Shown: positions 1 through 6,544 of the stretch, piece by piece
How the letters are laid out: each line of letters opens with the position of its first letter
Position numbering within the stretch: position 1 is the stretch's first letter
Assembly: GCA_905194705.1 (NCBI GenBank)
Contig: CAJJTI010000015.1
Span: 1-20,389, forward strand
Length of the DNA: 20,389 bases
Direction of reading: 5' to 3'
DNA from: an uncultured Solobacterium sp.
GTDB lineage: Bacteria > Bacillota_I > Bacilli_A > Erysipelotrichales > Erysipelotrichaceae
Translations under genes and position numbers: made by a program
Notes under the pieces: generated by a model
Seen by the model: the letters and a program-made list of their open reading frames with translations, nothing else
Databases searched by the model: none
Told to the model about the DNA's origin: nothing

Positions 1-419
1 AAAATCTATATATCACAAAGAAAAAAGATGAAGCTGATTTTACTGTTGCAATGGAAAAAAATTCAGATAATAAAGTTGCTGTTATAAAAGAACTTAAAGA
101 TCCATCAAATACACATCAATATTCATTTAGTAATGTAATTATTGCTGTCCAAAATAGATTAAAGAAAAATAATATTAAACTTGGATATGAAAAAGGATTT
201 AATACTTATGTTCTATCTATGTTTTCTGATTTTTATAATATTAAAAGTGATAGCAAATATGCTTATAGGCATAATATAGGAAACAGTCATCATTACACTT
301 ATTCAGAACAATTAGTTGAATTTATCGTAAATGAAATCAAGAAAAATCCTGAAAAATTCGTAGAATCTCTAAAAAAAGAAAAGACCAACCCCAGGCACAT
401 AGGAATGCTCGATGACTAA
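1..419 (+). CDS. 3' part of an unrecognised protein (element cargo)
   Basis: The reading frame is open from the window edge (first full codon at base 3) to a TAA at 417-419, so this is the C-terminal 138 residues of a longer gene. A methionine at 51 has no ribosome binding site and is probably internal. The piece is Lys/Asn-rich and soluble. Its tail has a Tyr/His-rich stretch (KYAYRHNIGNSHHYTYSEQ) followed by an amphipathic helix-like segment and ends RHIGMLDD. I do not recognise the family with confidence. The tail loosely resembles what I remember of DUF3644-type (HEPN-related) proteins, but that is a weak impression. It reads toward the integrase and lies on the same side of tRNA-His, so it is inferred to be cargo of the integrated element. 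Confidence 0.6.
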   Translation, partial: NLYITKKKDEADFTVAMEKNSDNKVAVIKELKDPSNTHQYSFSNVIIAVQNRLKKNNIKLGYEKGFNTYVLSMFSDFYNIKSDSKYAYRHNIGNSHHYTYSEQLVEFIVNEIKKNPEKFVESLKKEKTNPRHIGMLDD

Positions 420-518
420 TCATCTACCCCATTTTGGGACCCAGTGTATTTCCTTCACAAGTTGATCGTTAGCGTAATGCTTTTCTGCAACCTTTTGGTT
501 ACACTCGAATTATATCAC

Positions 519-550
519 GAATGCAACATAAATTTCAAAATGTTGCATTC
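519..550. repeat. Perfect 11-bp inverted repeat in integrase leader region
   Basis: GAATGCAACAT at 519-529 is the exact reverse complement of ATGTTGCATTC at 540-550, with a 10-base AT-rich loop. No T run follows on either strand, so it is not a typical terminator. It could be an operator or a recombinase/excisionase binding site of the element. No role can be assigned from sequence alone. Confidence 0.7.
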
Positions 551-590
551 AATTTAATCATCTTCATCTGTATAAAGACTATTCTCATCT

Positions 591-619
591 TTGACTTTAT
601 CGGTTAAAAGCTCGATAAT
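591..619 (+). promoter_or_regulatory. Candidate sigma-A promoter upstream of integrase
   Basis: TTGACT (591-596) and GATAAT (614-619) are separated by exactly 17 bases, close to the consensus of vegetative promoters. Transcription would begin near 626 and run straight into the hairpin at 649-679, then to the integrase start at 803. This arrangement suggests a leader that is terminated early most of the time. Confidence 0.5.
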
Positions 620-648
620 TTAAAGGTGAACAAAAGCAATAGCTTTAT

Positions 649-679
649 ACAGGGAGATGCACGCGTTTCCCTGTTTTTT
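649..679 (+). terminator. Rho-independent terminator or attenuator before integrase
   Basis: ACAGGGA (649-655) pairs with TCCCTGT (668-674) around a 12-base loop, followed by a run of Ts (674-679). It lies about 25 bases downstream of the predicted start of the 591-619 promoter, so its transcript would be only about 50 bases. ACAGGG could alternatively pair with CCCTGT at 735-740, which would disrupt the terminator stem. It may be an attenuator of the integrase or simply the end of an upstream transcript. Confidence 0.6.
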
Positions 680-699
680 CTTATATCTTATAAAAAAGT

Positions 700-737
700 G
701 GGTACGGATTACTAATTGCGAGAAATAATCCATACCC
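700..737. repeat. Imperfect 12-bp inverted repeat before integrase
   Basis: GGGTACGGATTA (700-711) and TAATCCATACCC (726-737) are inverted copies with one mismatch and a 14-base loop. It sits 65 bases upstream of the integrase start, in the leader transcript if the promoter at 591-619 is real. It could be an RNA stem or a protein binding site. Confidence 0.65.
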
Positions 738-802
738 TGTAACAAGTGCAAATTACTTTTATATTTTACCAAGTAGTTTGCAAAAACGAAAGGAGAAAAT
801 AT

Positions 803-1972
803 ATGATAGACAACTCAAGTATCTACGAACGTAAAGGTAAAAACGGTATCACTCTGCAAATCATCTTGAGATATGGTGATACCAAGAATAGAAAATCATT
901 CACTAAAACAATTAAAGTATCTGACTATCCATCAAAGAAAGATGCATACGCTGTAGCACGTATGGTAAGAGACAAAGCACGATTAGATATTTCTGTTGGT
1001 AGAGTTATAGAAAACAGCACACCTACTGTAAAATGGTTTTTCGATAAAGAGTTAGAACTATCTGGCTTTTCAATCAAGACGAAAGCAAAGCACAAAACAC
1101 TATATGATAATTCCATTATTCAGTTTGCTGATGTTCCATTAGATAAAATCAAAACATCAGACATTCAAAAATCTATTATTGAATTTGCTGAAAGCCATTC
1201 AAACGACCGTATTCAAAGACTTATTTCTGTATGGCGTGCGATATATCATACTGCATCAATGTTAGAATATGAAATAACTGATAAGACTATAGCATTAAAG
1301 AATGTTAAGTCTAAACTTGTTTCTATTCCAAGAAACACGTCAACAGACTTAGAAACGTTCGCTCTATTTTGTGATGAACTATTAAAGTACAATTCAAAAG
1401 ATGGTGTACCATGCAAGATGTCTCAAGATGCTTGGTACATGTTACAGATAATGAGGTGGACAGGTTGCCGCACAGCAGAAGTATTAGCTCTCAATTGGGA
1501 TGATTTCGATGCCGAAAACAAAACTCTATACATAAATAAAAGCGTTGGCTCTACAGGCTCTGAAACACGCCAAATAATAACAACTAAAACTACTAAGTCA
1601 ATTAGATATGTACCATGTACAGATGAGCTAATAGCCATTTTAAACAGCCTTAGAGCTTATTCTTCATCTTCCCCTATGATTATTGCTTCCGATGGAAAAC
1701 CGTATGAAATAGACATTATAAGCAACCATATATCGCTTGTTTCAAAAAAGTGCGGTATCAAGTTTAACGCATACATGCTAAGACACCTATTCTCTACCAC
1801 ACTTTATCGTGAAGGTGTGAACCAAGCGGTAATTCGTGACCTTATGGGTCATGCTTCATCCACAATGACATTAGGATATGCGAACACTTCTGAAGATGAC
1901 AGAAAGAAAGCTATAAATAAAATAAAAAAAGAGTTACCAGTTACGGTAACCCAAAAGGAAAAAGGTATTTAA
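803..1972 (+). CDS. int: Tyrosine recombinase / integrase of an integrative element
   Basis: This is a 389-residue phage-integrase-family enzyme, predicted to catalyse site-specific insertion and excision of the element it belongs to. The start at 803 is chosen because AAAGGAGAA lies just upstream; an in-frame ATG at 746 has no such site. Residues 1-60 look like an AP2-like or arm-binding N-terminus, about 70-170 is the SAM-like core-binding domain, and about 190-370 is the catalytic domain. Visible catalytic residues are box I Arg223 (TGCRTAEVL), a hairpin Lys near 262-265, Arg327 and His328 in YMLRH, His350 in LMGH and the nucleophile Tyr359. The first box II residue is Tyr324 rather than the usual His. 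The gene ends about 110 bases from the 3' end of tRNA-His, which points to that tRNA as the integration site. No excisionase gene is visible next to it. Confidence 0.93.
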   Translation: MIDNSSIYERKGKNGITLQIILRYGDTKNRKSFTKTIKVSDYPSKKDAYAVARMVRDKARLDISVGRVIENSTPTVKWFFDKELELSGFSIKTKAKHKTLYDNSIIQFADVPLDKIKTSDIQKSIIEFAESHSNDRIQRLISVWRAIYHTASMLEYEITDKTIALKNVKSKLVSIPRNTSTDLETFALFCDELLKYNSKDGVPCKMSQDAWYMLQIMRWTGCRTAEVLALNWDDFDAENKTLYINKSVGSTGSETRQIITTKTTKSIRYVPCTDELIAILNSLRAYSSSSPMIIASDGKPYEIDIISNHISLVSKKCGIKFNAYMLRHLFSTTLYREGVNQAVIRDLMGHASSTMTLGYANTSEDDRKKAINKIKKELPVTVTQKEKGI

Positions 1973-1987
1973 AGCATTTTAGATGAC

Positions 1988-2019
1988 ACATAAATTATAA
2001 CATCATAATTCATTTATGT
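1988..2019. repeat. Inverted repeat just after integrase
   Basis: ACATAAAT (1988-1995) is the reverse complement of ATTTATGT (2012-2019), with further partial pairing inside (TAT with ATA). It lies between the integrase stop and the attachment region. There is no T run, so a terminator is unlikely; a recombinase or accessory factor site is possible. Confidence 0.45.
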
Positions 2020-2037
2020 TCGCAAAAATGTTCGCAA
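2016..2037. repeat. Tandem direct repeat, possible integrase arm sites
   Basis: ATGTTCGCAA occurs at 2016-2025 and again at 2028-2037, with a 12-base period. It is positioned between the integrase gene and the tRNA-His 3' end, where arm-type binding sites of tyrosine recombinases are often found. Its function is inferred from position only. Confidence 0.5.
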
Positions 2038-2039
2038 GA

Positions 2040-2068
2040 AAAAGAAAAACCGCATTGTTATGCGGTTT
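2040..2068 (-). terminator. Terminator of tRNA-His
   Basis: On the minus strand AAACCGCAT and ATGCGGTTT (plus 2047-2055 and 2060-2068) form a 9-bp stem with a 4-base loop. It is followed by a T-rich tail, broken only by single Cs, running to 2040 and beyond. It starts 12 bases after the tRNA CCA end. The plus-strand side is less T-rich, so service to the integrase gene is less certain. Confidence 0.75.
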
Positions 2069-2080
2069 ATTGATTACCTA

Positions 2081-2158
2081 TGGGGCGATTGATGGGACTC
2101 GAACCCACGAATGCTGGAGCCACAATCCAGTGTGTTAACCAACTTCACCACAACCGCC
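2081..2158 (-). tRNA. tRNA-His (anticodon GTG)
   Basis: The minus strand folds as a full cloverleaf. The acceptor stem includes the extra 5' G(-1) diagnostic of tRNA-His, paired with C73. The anticodon arm is CTGGA-TTGTGGC-TCCAG with anticodon GTG, and the T-arm contains GTTCGAGTC. CCA is encoded at the 3' end (plus 2081-2083). The gene is intact although an integrase gene lies beside its 3' end, as expected when an element integrates into a tRNA 3' end and restores it. Confidence 0.95.
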
Positions 2159-2171
2159 ATAAGCAAGAAAT

Positions 2172-2200
2172 ATTATATCTCAATAGTAATAACTATGCAA
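2172..2200 (-). promoter_or_regulatory. Promoter of tRNA-His
   Basis: Reading the minus strand, TTGCAT (plus 2195-2200) is followed after exactly 17 bases by a perfect TATAAT (plus 2172-2177). The tRNA 5' end lies 13 bases downstream of the -10 box. This is a strong vegetative promoter match in the expected place. Confidence 0.8.
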
Positions 2201-2228
2201 CAAGAATTTTATAATTAAAATGTAAATA

Positions 2229-2260
2229 TTTTCAGAAATTAAATATTGCATTTTCTGAAA
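2229..2260. repeat. Inverted repeat in the promoter region of the T-box leader
   Basis: TTTCAGAAA (2230-2238) and TTTCTGAAA (2252-2260) are perfect 9-bp inverted copies separated by 13 bases. The second arm overlaps the presumed promoter spacer of the asnB leader (TTGCAT at 2246-2251, AT-rich -10 near 2271). It may be an operator or an incidental AT-rich structure. Confidence 0.4.
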
Positions 2261-2276
2261 TTTATGTAAATAATAT
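2246..2276 (+). promoter_or_regulatory. Weak candidate promoter for the T-box/asnB transcript
   Basis: TTGCAT at 2246-2251 and TAATAT at 2271-2276 are the best boxes upstream of the T-box leader, but the 19-base spacer is long. The leader would start near 2281, which agrees with the start of the T-box stem I. The position is plausible; the exact boxes are uncertain. Confidence 0.35.
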
Positions 2277-2280
2277 ATCT

Positions 2281-2531
2281 AACAGCGATGAACAGGAAAA
2301 GTACCTAGCAAACTGTGCCTAGTGAATGAAGGATAGTGGAAACTTCATCATAAGCGTTAGCGAAAAAACACCTGGTAGCTTCGATCCGAAACTGATGGAG
2401 TAGGCCTCGACGGGAATCAGTCCGTTAACTTACTGATTGTTGATGATAGTCAAGAAAAGTGACCTAATAGGTAATGTGGGTGGCACCGCGGAGAATACAG
2501 TCCTTCGTCCCAAGTGATGATGGGCTGTTTT
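2281..2531 (+). promoter_or_regulatory. T-box riboswitch, asparagine specifier (AAC)
   Basis: This leader has the hallmark T-box sequence GGGTGGCACCGCGG at 2478-2491. In stem I the loop-E strand AGTA (2300-2303) faces CGAA (2361-2364). The lower helix pairs CAGG (2293-2296) with CCTG (2371-2374), and the upper helix pairs CTAGC with GTTAG. By alignment to the known T-box layout, the three bases before the purine closing the specifier loop are AAC at 2367-2369, an asparagine codon. The antiterminator bulge reads TGGC (2481-2484), whose last base would pair with discriminator G of tRNA-Asn. A terminator follows at 2497-2531. Uncharged tRNA-Asn should bind and allow transcription of asnB and the aminotransferase gene. 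The class is certain from the motif; the Asn assignment is a manual fold supported by the downstream gene. Confidence 0.9.
2497..2531 (+). terminator. T-box regulated terminator
   Basis: ACAGTCC (2497-2503) pairs with GGGCTGT (2522-2528), including one G-U pair, and is followed by four Ts. It is placed directly after the T-box sequence, as expected for the structure that competes with the antiterminator. Confidence 0.75.
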
Positions 2532-2551
2532 ATATTTGGAGGTGCAATAGC

Positions 2552-4132
2552 ATGTGTGGTATTTTAGCAACAACAGACGTAACAACAAACAAAGAATTAT
2601 TCAAACAAGCATTATCTACTTTAATTGACCGTGGCCCAGATGAAGGTTGTATTCTTAGTATAAAAGATGGCATGATGGGATTTAGAAGACTTGCTATCAT
2701 GGGTTTAACAGAAGAAGGAATGCAACCATTTACTTTAGATAACAGTGCTTTAATTTGTAATGGGGAAATCTATTGTTTTCGACCATTAAAAGAAAAACTC
2801 AAAGAAAAATATACATTTCATTCTGATTCAGACTGTGAAATTCTTTTACCTTTATATAAAGAATATGGTGAAAAGATGTTTGCGATGCTGGATGCAGAAT
2901 ATGCACTAGTTTTATATGACGCTGATACTGATTCCTGGCTTGCAGCTAGAGATCCTATTGGTATTCGACCTTTATTTTATGGATATACAGAAAATCATAA
3001 AATCGTTTTCGGTTCAACCGCTCAATCGCTTATGCTAATTGCCAAGGTTATCAAACCTTTCCCTCCTGGATGTTATTACAAAGATGGTAAGTTTATCCGT
3101 TACAGCTCAATATATCACGCCGATAAATATAATAATGACGGTTTAGAAACAGCCTGCATTAAAATTCATGACAAATTAATTGCCGGTGTCAAGAAAAGAA
3201 TGGATAGCGATGCTCCTGTCGGTTATTTGTTAAGTGGTGGTTTAGATTCTTCTCTTGTTTGTGCTATTGCTCAAAAAGAATCTTCCAAGCCAATACGTAC
3301 TTTTTCAATTGGAATGAATACTGATGCGATTGATTTAAAGTATGCAAAGCAGGTAGCTGATTATATCAAGAGTGATCATACAGAAATTATCATTACCAAA
3401 GAAGATGTTCTAGAAGCGATTAGAGAAGTAATTAAAGTATTAGAAACTTGGGATATTACAACTATACGAGCTTCCATTGGCATGTATTTACTATGCAAAG
3501 CAATTCATCAATCAACAGATATACATGTTTTATTTACAGGTGAAATATCTGATGAACTATTCGGTTATAAATATACAGATTTCGCTCCTGATGCTGAAAG
3601 TTTTGAATTAGAAGCCGAAAAAAGAATAAAAGAATTATATATGTATGATGTACTACGTGCCGATCGTTGTATTTCTTCTAACAGTATGGAAGGTAGAGTT
3701 CCTTTTGGTGATTTGGATTTTGTCAAATATGTTATGGCTATTAATCCTGAATTAAAGATGAATCATTATCATATGGGTAAATATTTGCTAAGACATGCTT
3801 TTGAAAAAGATCATATCTTGCCAGAAAATATTTTATTTAGAGATAAAGCCGCTTTCTCCGATGCAGTTGGTCATTCACTCGTTGATGATATTAAAGAATA
3901 TGCAGAAAGCTACTATACAGATGAAGAATTTAAAGAAAAGTGTTCTAAATACTCGTATCATGCTCCATACACTAAAGAGAGTTTACTTTATAGGGAAATA
4001 TTTGAATCTTTCTATCCAAATATGGATAAATTAATTGTAGATTACTGGCTTCCTAATCAAAGCTGGCCAGGATGTCAAATTAATGATCCAAGTGCCAGAT
4101 ATTTATCAAATTATGGAAAGTCCGGAGAATAA
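2552..4132 (+). CDS. asnB: Asparagine synthase, glutamine-hydrolysing
   Basis: This enzyme converts aspartate, glutamine and ATP to asparagine, glutamate, AMP and pyrophosphate in the cytosol. The start at 2552 is set by GGAGG at 2538-2542 and by the need for Cys2 as the glutaminase nucleophile (MCGIL); upstream in-frame codons lie in the riboswitch. The 526 residues are slightly shorter than E. coli AsnB (554). Residues 1 to about 195 are the class II glutamine amidotransferase domain, with NGEIY at 70-74 and SDSDCE following. The synthetase domain has the pyrophosphate loop SGGLDSS at 228-234, then FTGEISDELFGY and MEGRVPFGD. It is preceded by an asparagine T-box, so it should be induced when charged tRNA-Asn is scarce. 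The stop is two bases before the next start, and that gene's GGAG lies within the last asnB codons, indicating co-translation. Confidence 0.95.
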   Translation: MCGILATTDVTTNKELFKQALSTLIDRGPDEGCILSIKDGMMGFRRLAIMGLTEEGMQPFTLDNSALICNGEIYCFRPLKEKLKEKYTFHSDSDCEILLPLYKEYGEKMFAMLDAEYALVLYDADTDSWLAARDPIGIRPLFYGYTENHKIVFGSTAQSLMLIAKVIKPFPPGCYYKDGKFIRYSSIYHADKYNNDGLETACIKIHDKLIAGVKKRMDSDAPVGYLLSGGLDSSLVCAIAQKESSKPIRTFSIGMNTDAIDLKYAKQVADYIKSDHTEIIITKEDVLEAIREVIKVLETWDITTIRASIGMYLLCKAIHQSTDIHVLFTGEISDELFGYKYTDFAPDAESFELEAEKRIKELYMYDVLRADRCISSNSMEGRVPFGDLDFVKYVMAINPELKMNHYHMGKYLLRHAFEKDHILPENILFRDKAAFSDAVGHSLVDDIKEYAESYYTDEEFKEKCSKYSYHAPYTKESLLYREIFESFYPNMDKLIVDYWLPNQSWPGCQINDPSARYLSNYGKSGE

Positions 4133-4134
4133 TT

Positions 4135-5211
4135 ATGTTAGACATCAAAATCACAAAAACTACTACCCTAAAAGAAAAGCCTAGAGATGAAAAAAGCTTA
4201 GGCTTTGGAAAAATATTTACAGATCATATGTTCGTTATGGATTATATAGAAGGTAGCGGCTGGATTAATCCTAGAATTGAACCGTATCATCCTTTTATGA
4301 TTGATCCTTCTTGCAATGTACTGCATTATGCTCAAGAAGTATTTGAAGGTTTAAAAGCATATCGTACCCCAACAAATGATATTCAATTATTTAGACCACT
4401 ATGTAATGCTGAACGAATGCAAGACTCATGTGATCGTTTATGTATTCCAAAAATCCCAACAGAAGATTTTCTTGAAGCTGTAACAACCCTAGTTGAACTT
4501 GAAAAAGACTGGGTTCCCCATAGTGAAGGTACCTCTTTATATATAAGACCATTTATATTTGCTTCCGCTGATGGTTTAGGAGTACACGCTTCTAATAGAT
4601 ATACATTCTGTATTATTCTCTCCCCAAGTGGTTCATATTTTAAAAATGGTTTATCTGCCACAAGAATTTATGTTGAAGATGATTATATTCGAGCTGCTCC
4701 AGGCTTAACTGGATTTGCTAAATGTGGTGGTAACTATGCTGCAAGCATTAAATCAGGTGAACTTGCAAATAAACTTGGCTATGATCAAGTTTTATGGTTG
4801 GATGGTATACACAAAAAATATGTTGAAGAAGTTGGTGCGATGAATATCTTCTTTAAGATTGATGGTAGATTATATACAGCTGCATGTACTGGAACTGTAT
4901 TACCTGGTGTAACACGTAGAAGTATTATAGAACTTGCTAAAGAAGATGGTTATGAAGTTATCGAAGGCCCTTTAGCAATTGAAGATATTATGAAAGCAGG
5001 AAAAGAAGGAACTCTTGAAGAAGTATTTGGTACTGGTACAGCAGCAGTTGTTGCTCCAGTAAAAGAATTAAAATGGAAAGATGAAACAATATTTATTGGT
5101 GATGGAAATATTGGTTCACTAACCAAAAAGTTTTATGATACTTTAACATCTATTCAAAAAGGTCAAAGTAACAAGCATCCTGAATGGATTACTAAAGTTT
5201 GCAAAGGATAA
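4135..5211 (+). CDS. ilvE: Branched-chain amino acid aminotransferase
   Basis: This is a PLP fold-type IV aminotransferase that interconverts leucine, isoleucine and valine with their 2-oxo acids, using 2-oxoglutarate/glutamate. Its 358 residues and motif set match the longer (type II, BCAT2/eukaryote-like) class rather than E. coli IlvE. Motifs include EVFEGLKAYR (68-77), YIRPFIFA, the Schiff-base region GFAKCGGNYAAS with Lys196, YVEEVGAMNIFF and LPGVTRRSIIELA. It starts two bases after asnB and has no promoter of its own that I can see, so it should share the asparagine T-box control. A strong terminator follows. D-amino acid aminotransferase and ADC lyase share the fold but lack this full motif pattern. 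Confidence 0.93.
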   Translation: MLDIKITKTTTLKEKPRDEKSLGFGKIFTDHMFVMDYIEGSGWINPRIEPYHPFMIDPSCNVLHYAQEVFEGLKAYRTPTNDIQLFRPLCNAERMQDSCDRLCIPKIPTEDFLEAVTTLVELEKDWVPHSEGTSLYIRPFIFASADGLGVHASNRYTFCIILSPSGSYFKNGLSATRIYVEDDYIRAAPGLTGFAKCGGNYAASIKSGELANKLGYDQVLWLDGIHKKYVEEVGAMNIFFKIDGRLYTAACTGTVLPGVTRRSIIELAKEDGYEVIEGPLAIEDIMKAGKEGTLEEVFGTGTAAVVAPVKELKWKDETIFIGDGNIGSLTKKFYDTLTSIQKGQSNKHPEWITKVCKG

Positions 5212-5216
5212 TAAAC

Positions 5217-5258
5217 GGGTATCTTATCTAATCAAAATGGATAAGATACCCTGTTTTT
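5217..5258 (+). terminator. Terminator after asnB-ilvE, possibly bidirectional
   Basis: GGGTATCTTATC (5217-5228) and GATAAGATACCC (5240-5251) form a perfect 12-bp stem with an 11-base loop, followed by five Ts (5254-5258). The convergent thr operon stops at 5257, so the same stem may end both transcripts, although its minus-strand T tail is poorer. Confidence 0.85.
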
Positions 5259-5694
5259 ATTCCATTGCGTCTAGATGAACACTTCTAACAGAAGATATTT
5301 CTTTTAAAGCAGAAAGCATTTCATCTATCGAACAACTTAAAGAAGTAATATCTAAAGAAAGTAATACATTAGCTTTTTCATGAATTGGAATAGCTTGTGA
5401 AATAGTTAAAATCGACGTACCTAAATTGGTTAAAACACGTATCACACTGGCTAAAGAACCATTTTCATTTTTTAAAATGAGCGATATAACTGCATGTCTA
5501 TTTGTTTTATTATCACTTGTTTCATAGACATAATCTTTATATTTATAATATGTATTTCTCGATATACCAACTTGTGTTACAGCTTCTTTTACCGTTGAAC
5601 ATTCTTTATTTTCTAATAGTTTTCTCGCTTCGATTACTTTATCCAGATAATCTGGAAGTATTTTTTTATGAACAATCAAAAAATCATTTTTCAT
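5257..5694 (-). CDS. pheB: UPF0735 family ACT-domain protein (PheB-like)
   Basis: The 145 residues match the UPF0735/PheB family. The N-terminus reads FLIVHKKILPDYLDKVIEARKLL, then comes a helix-turn-helix-like segment containing GISRNTYYKYKDYVYE (about 43-58). An ACT domain follows from about 67 to 145, containing ENGSLASVIRVLTNLG and ISQAIPIHEKANVLLSLD. ACT domains bind small effectors, usually amino acids. In Bacillus the family member is called PheB, with a role proposed in aromatic amino acid metabolism, but I know of no proven activity. Here it is the last gene of the threonine operon and overlaps thrB by 11 bases, so a role in sensing threonine, isoleucine or a related amino acid is the natural inference. 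The ATG has a modest GGTGG site upstream. Confidence 0.85.
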   Translation of the reverse strand: MKNDFLIVHKKILPDYLDKVIEARKLLENKECSTVKEAVTQVGISRNTYYKYKDYVYETSDNKTNRHAVISLILKNENGSLASVIRVLTNLGTSILTISQAIPIHEKANVLLSLDITSLSCSIDEMLSALKEISSVRSVHLDAME

Positions 5695-6544
5695 TTATTA
5701 CCACCGTTCCCTTTTTGCATAAATCTACATTAACAATTTGTGCATAGTTTATTTGTTGTCTTAAGTTTTCTGATATATCTTTTTTACTGATTCCTAAAAT
5801 CGTAGAACCTGAACCACTGATGACAATGATTCCATCCGTATCTTTTTTAAAATCTTTTCTTAAATCATCAAAGAAAGGGATTAACTTTTTACGATATGGT
5901 TCATGTATTTCATCTTTTTCACCATATTGTAATAGATTATTATTACCTTCTTCTAATCCTTGAATAAAGTAAAGAGAATTAGCCACATTTCTTGCAATTA
6001 TGTCTCTAGGATAAGTAGCAGGTAATATCCTTCTTGCTTCTTCTGTACTCACCTCAAAAGAAGGAATAAACAATGTATATTTAAATTCAGGACTAACTTC
6101 TATTTTCTTTGTAATAAATTTATTATCTTGATGTAATGATATCGTCATGCCACCAAAGATACATGGTGCCACATTATCAGGATGACCCTCCATTAAACTG
6201 GCCAGTTGAAATATTTCATCTTTTGTCAAAGCGTTATTATGCAGTGCACTTGCACAAAATAACCCTGCTGTAATAAGAGATGCGCTTGATCCTAAACCTC
6301 TGGAACAAGGTATCTTTGTATTAAAAATAACCGAAACATAGTCATTTACACCAATAGATTCACAACCTTTATGATAAGCTTTCAAAAATAAATTATCAGG
6401 ATTATCAAACTGTTCTTCAACATTTTCCAAATGATCTTTATCATTTAGTTTTACATCAAAGGTATTGAATAAATCTAAAGCAATACCAAAACAGTCAAAT
6501 CCAACACCAAGGTTTGCACTTGTTGCAGGAGTCTTAATCTTCAT
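5684..6544 (-). CDS. thrB: Homoserine kinase
   Basis: ThrB phosphorylates L-homoserine with ATP to O-phosphohomoserine, the substrate of threonine synthase encoded just upstream. The protein is a GHMP-superfamily kinase of 286 residues. It shows the N-terminal substrate motif TPATSANLGVGFDCFG, the ATP-binding loop PCSRGLGSSAS (about 79-89), and the C-terminal glycine-rich motif ISGSGSTILGIS. I prefer ATG at 6544 over the adjacent GTG at 6547, because GGAGGAG lies 8 bases upstream of the ATG; either is possible. The start region overlaps the end of thrC by roughly 11-14 bases and the 3' end overlaps the ACT gene, consistent with tight translational coupling. Confidence 0.94.
   Translation of the reverse strand: MKIKTPATSANLGVGFDCFGIALDLFNTFDVKLNDKDHLENVEEQFDNPDNLFLKAYHKGCESIGVNDYVSVIFNTKIPCSRGLGSSASLITAGLFCASALHNNALTKDEIFQLASLMEGHPDNVAPCIFGGMTISLHQDNKFITKKIEVSPEFKYTLFIPSFEVSTEEARRILPATYPRDIIARNVANSLYFIQGLEEGNNNLLQYGEKDEIHEPYRKKLIPFFDDLRKDFKKDTDGIIVISGSGSTILGISKKDISENLRQQINYAQIVNVDLCKKGTVVINEK

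Noticed and set aside
450..500. GCAACC-TTTT-GGTTAC hairpin
   Set aside because: The stem is only four solid pairs (AACC/GGTT), too weak to call as a terminator or regulatory site.
746..802. In-frame extension of the integrase to an ATG at 746
   Set aside because: No ribosome binding site precedes it and it overlaps the end of the leader structures; AAAGGAGAA before 803 sets the start.
2474..2551. In-frame extension of asnB upstream of 2552
   Set aside because: It lies inside the T-box antiterminator and terminator, and Cys must follow the first Met for glutaminase activity.
3795..4034. 79-codon plus-strand frame inside asnB
   Set aside because: It is a shadow frame of asnB with no ribosome binding site.
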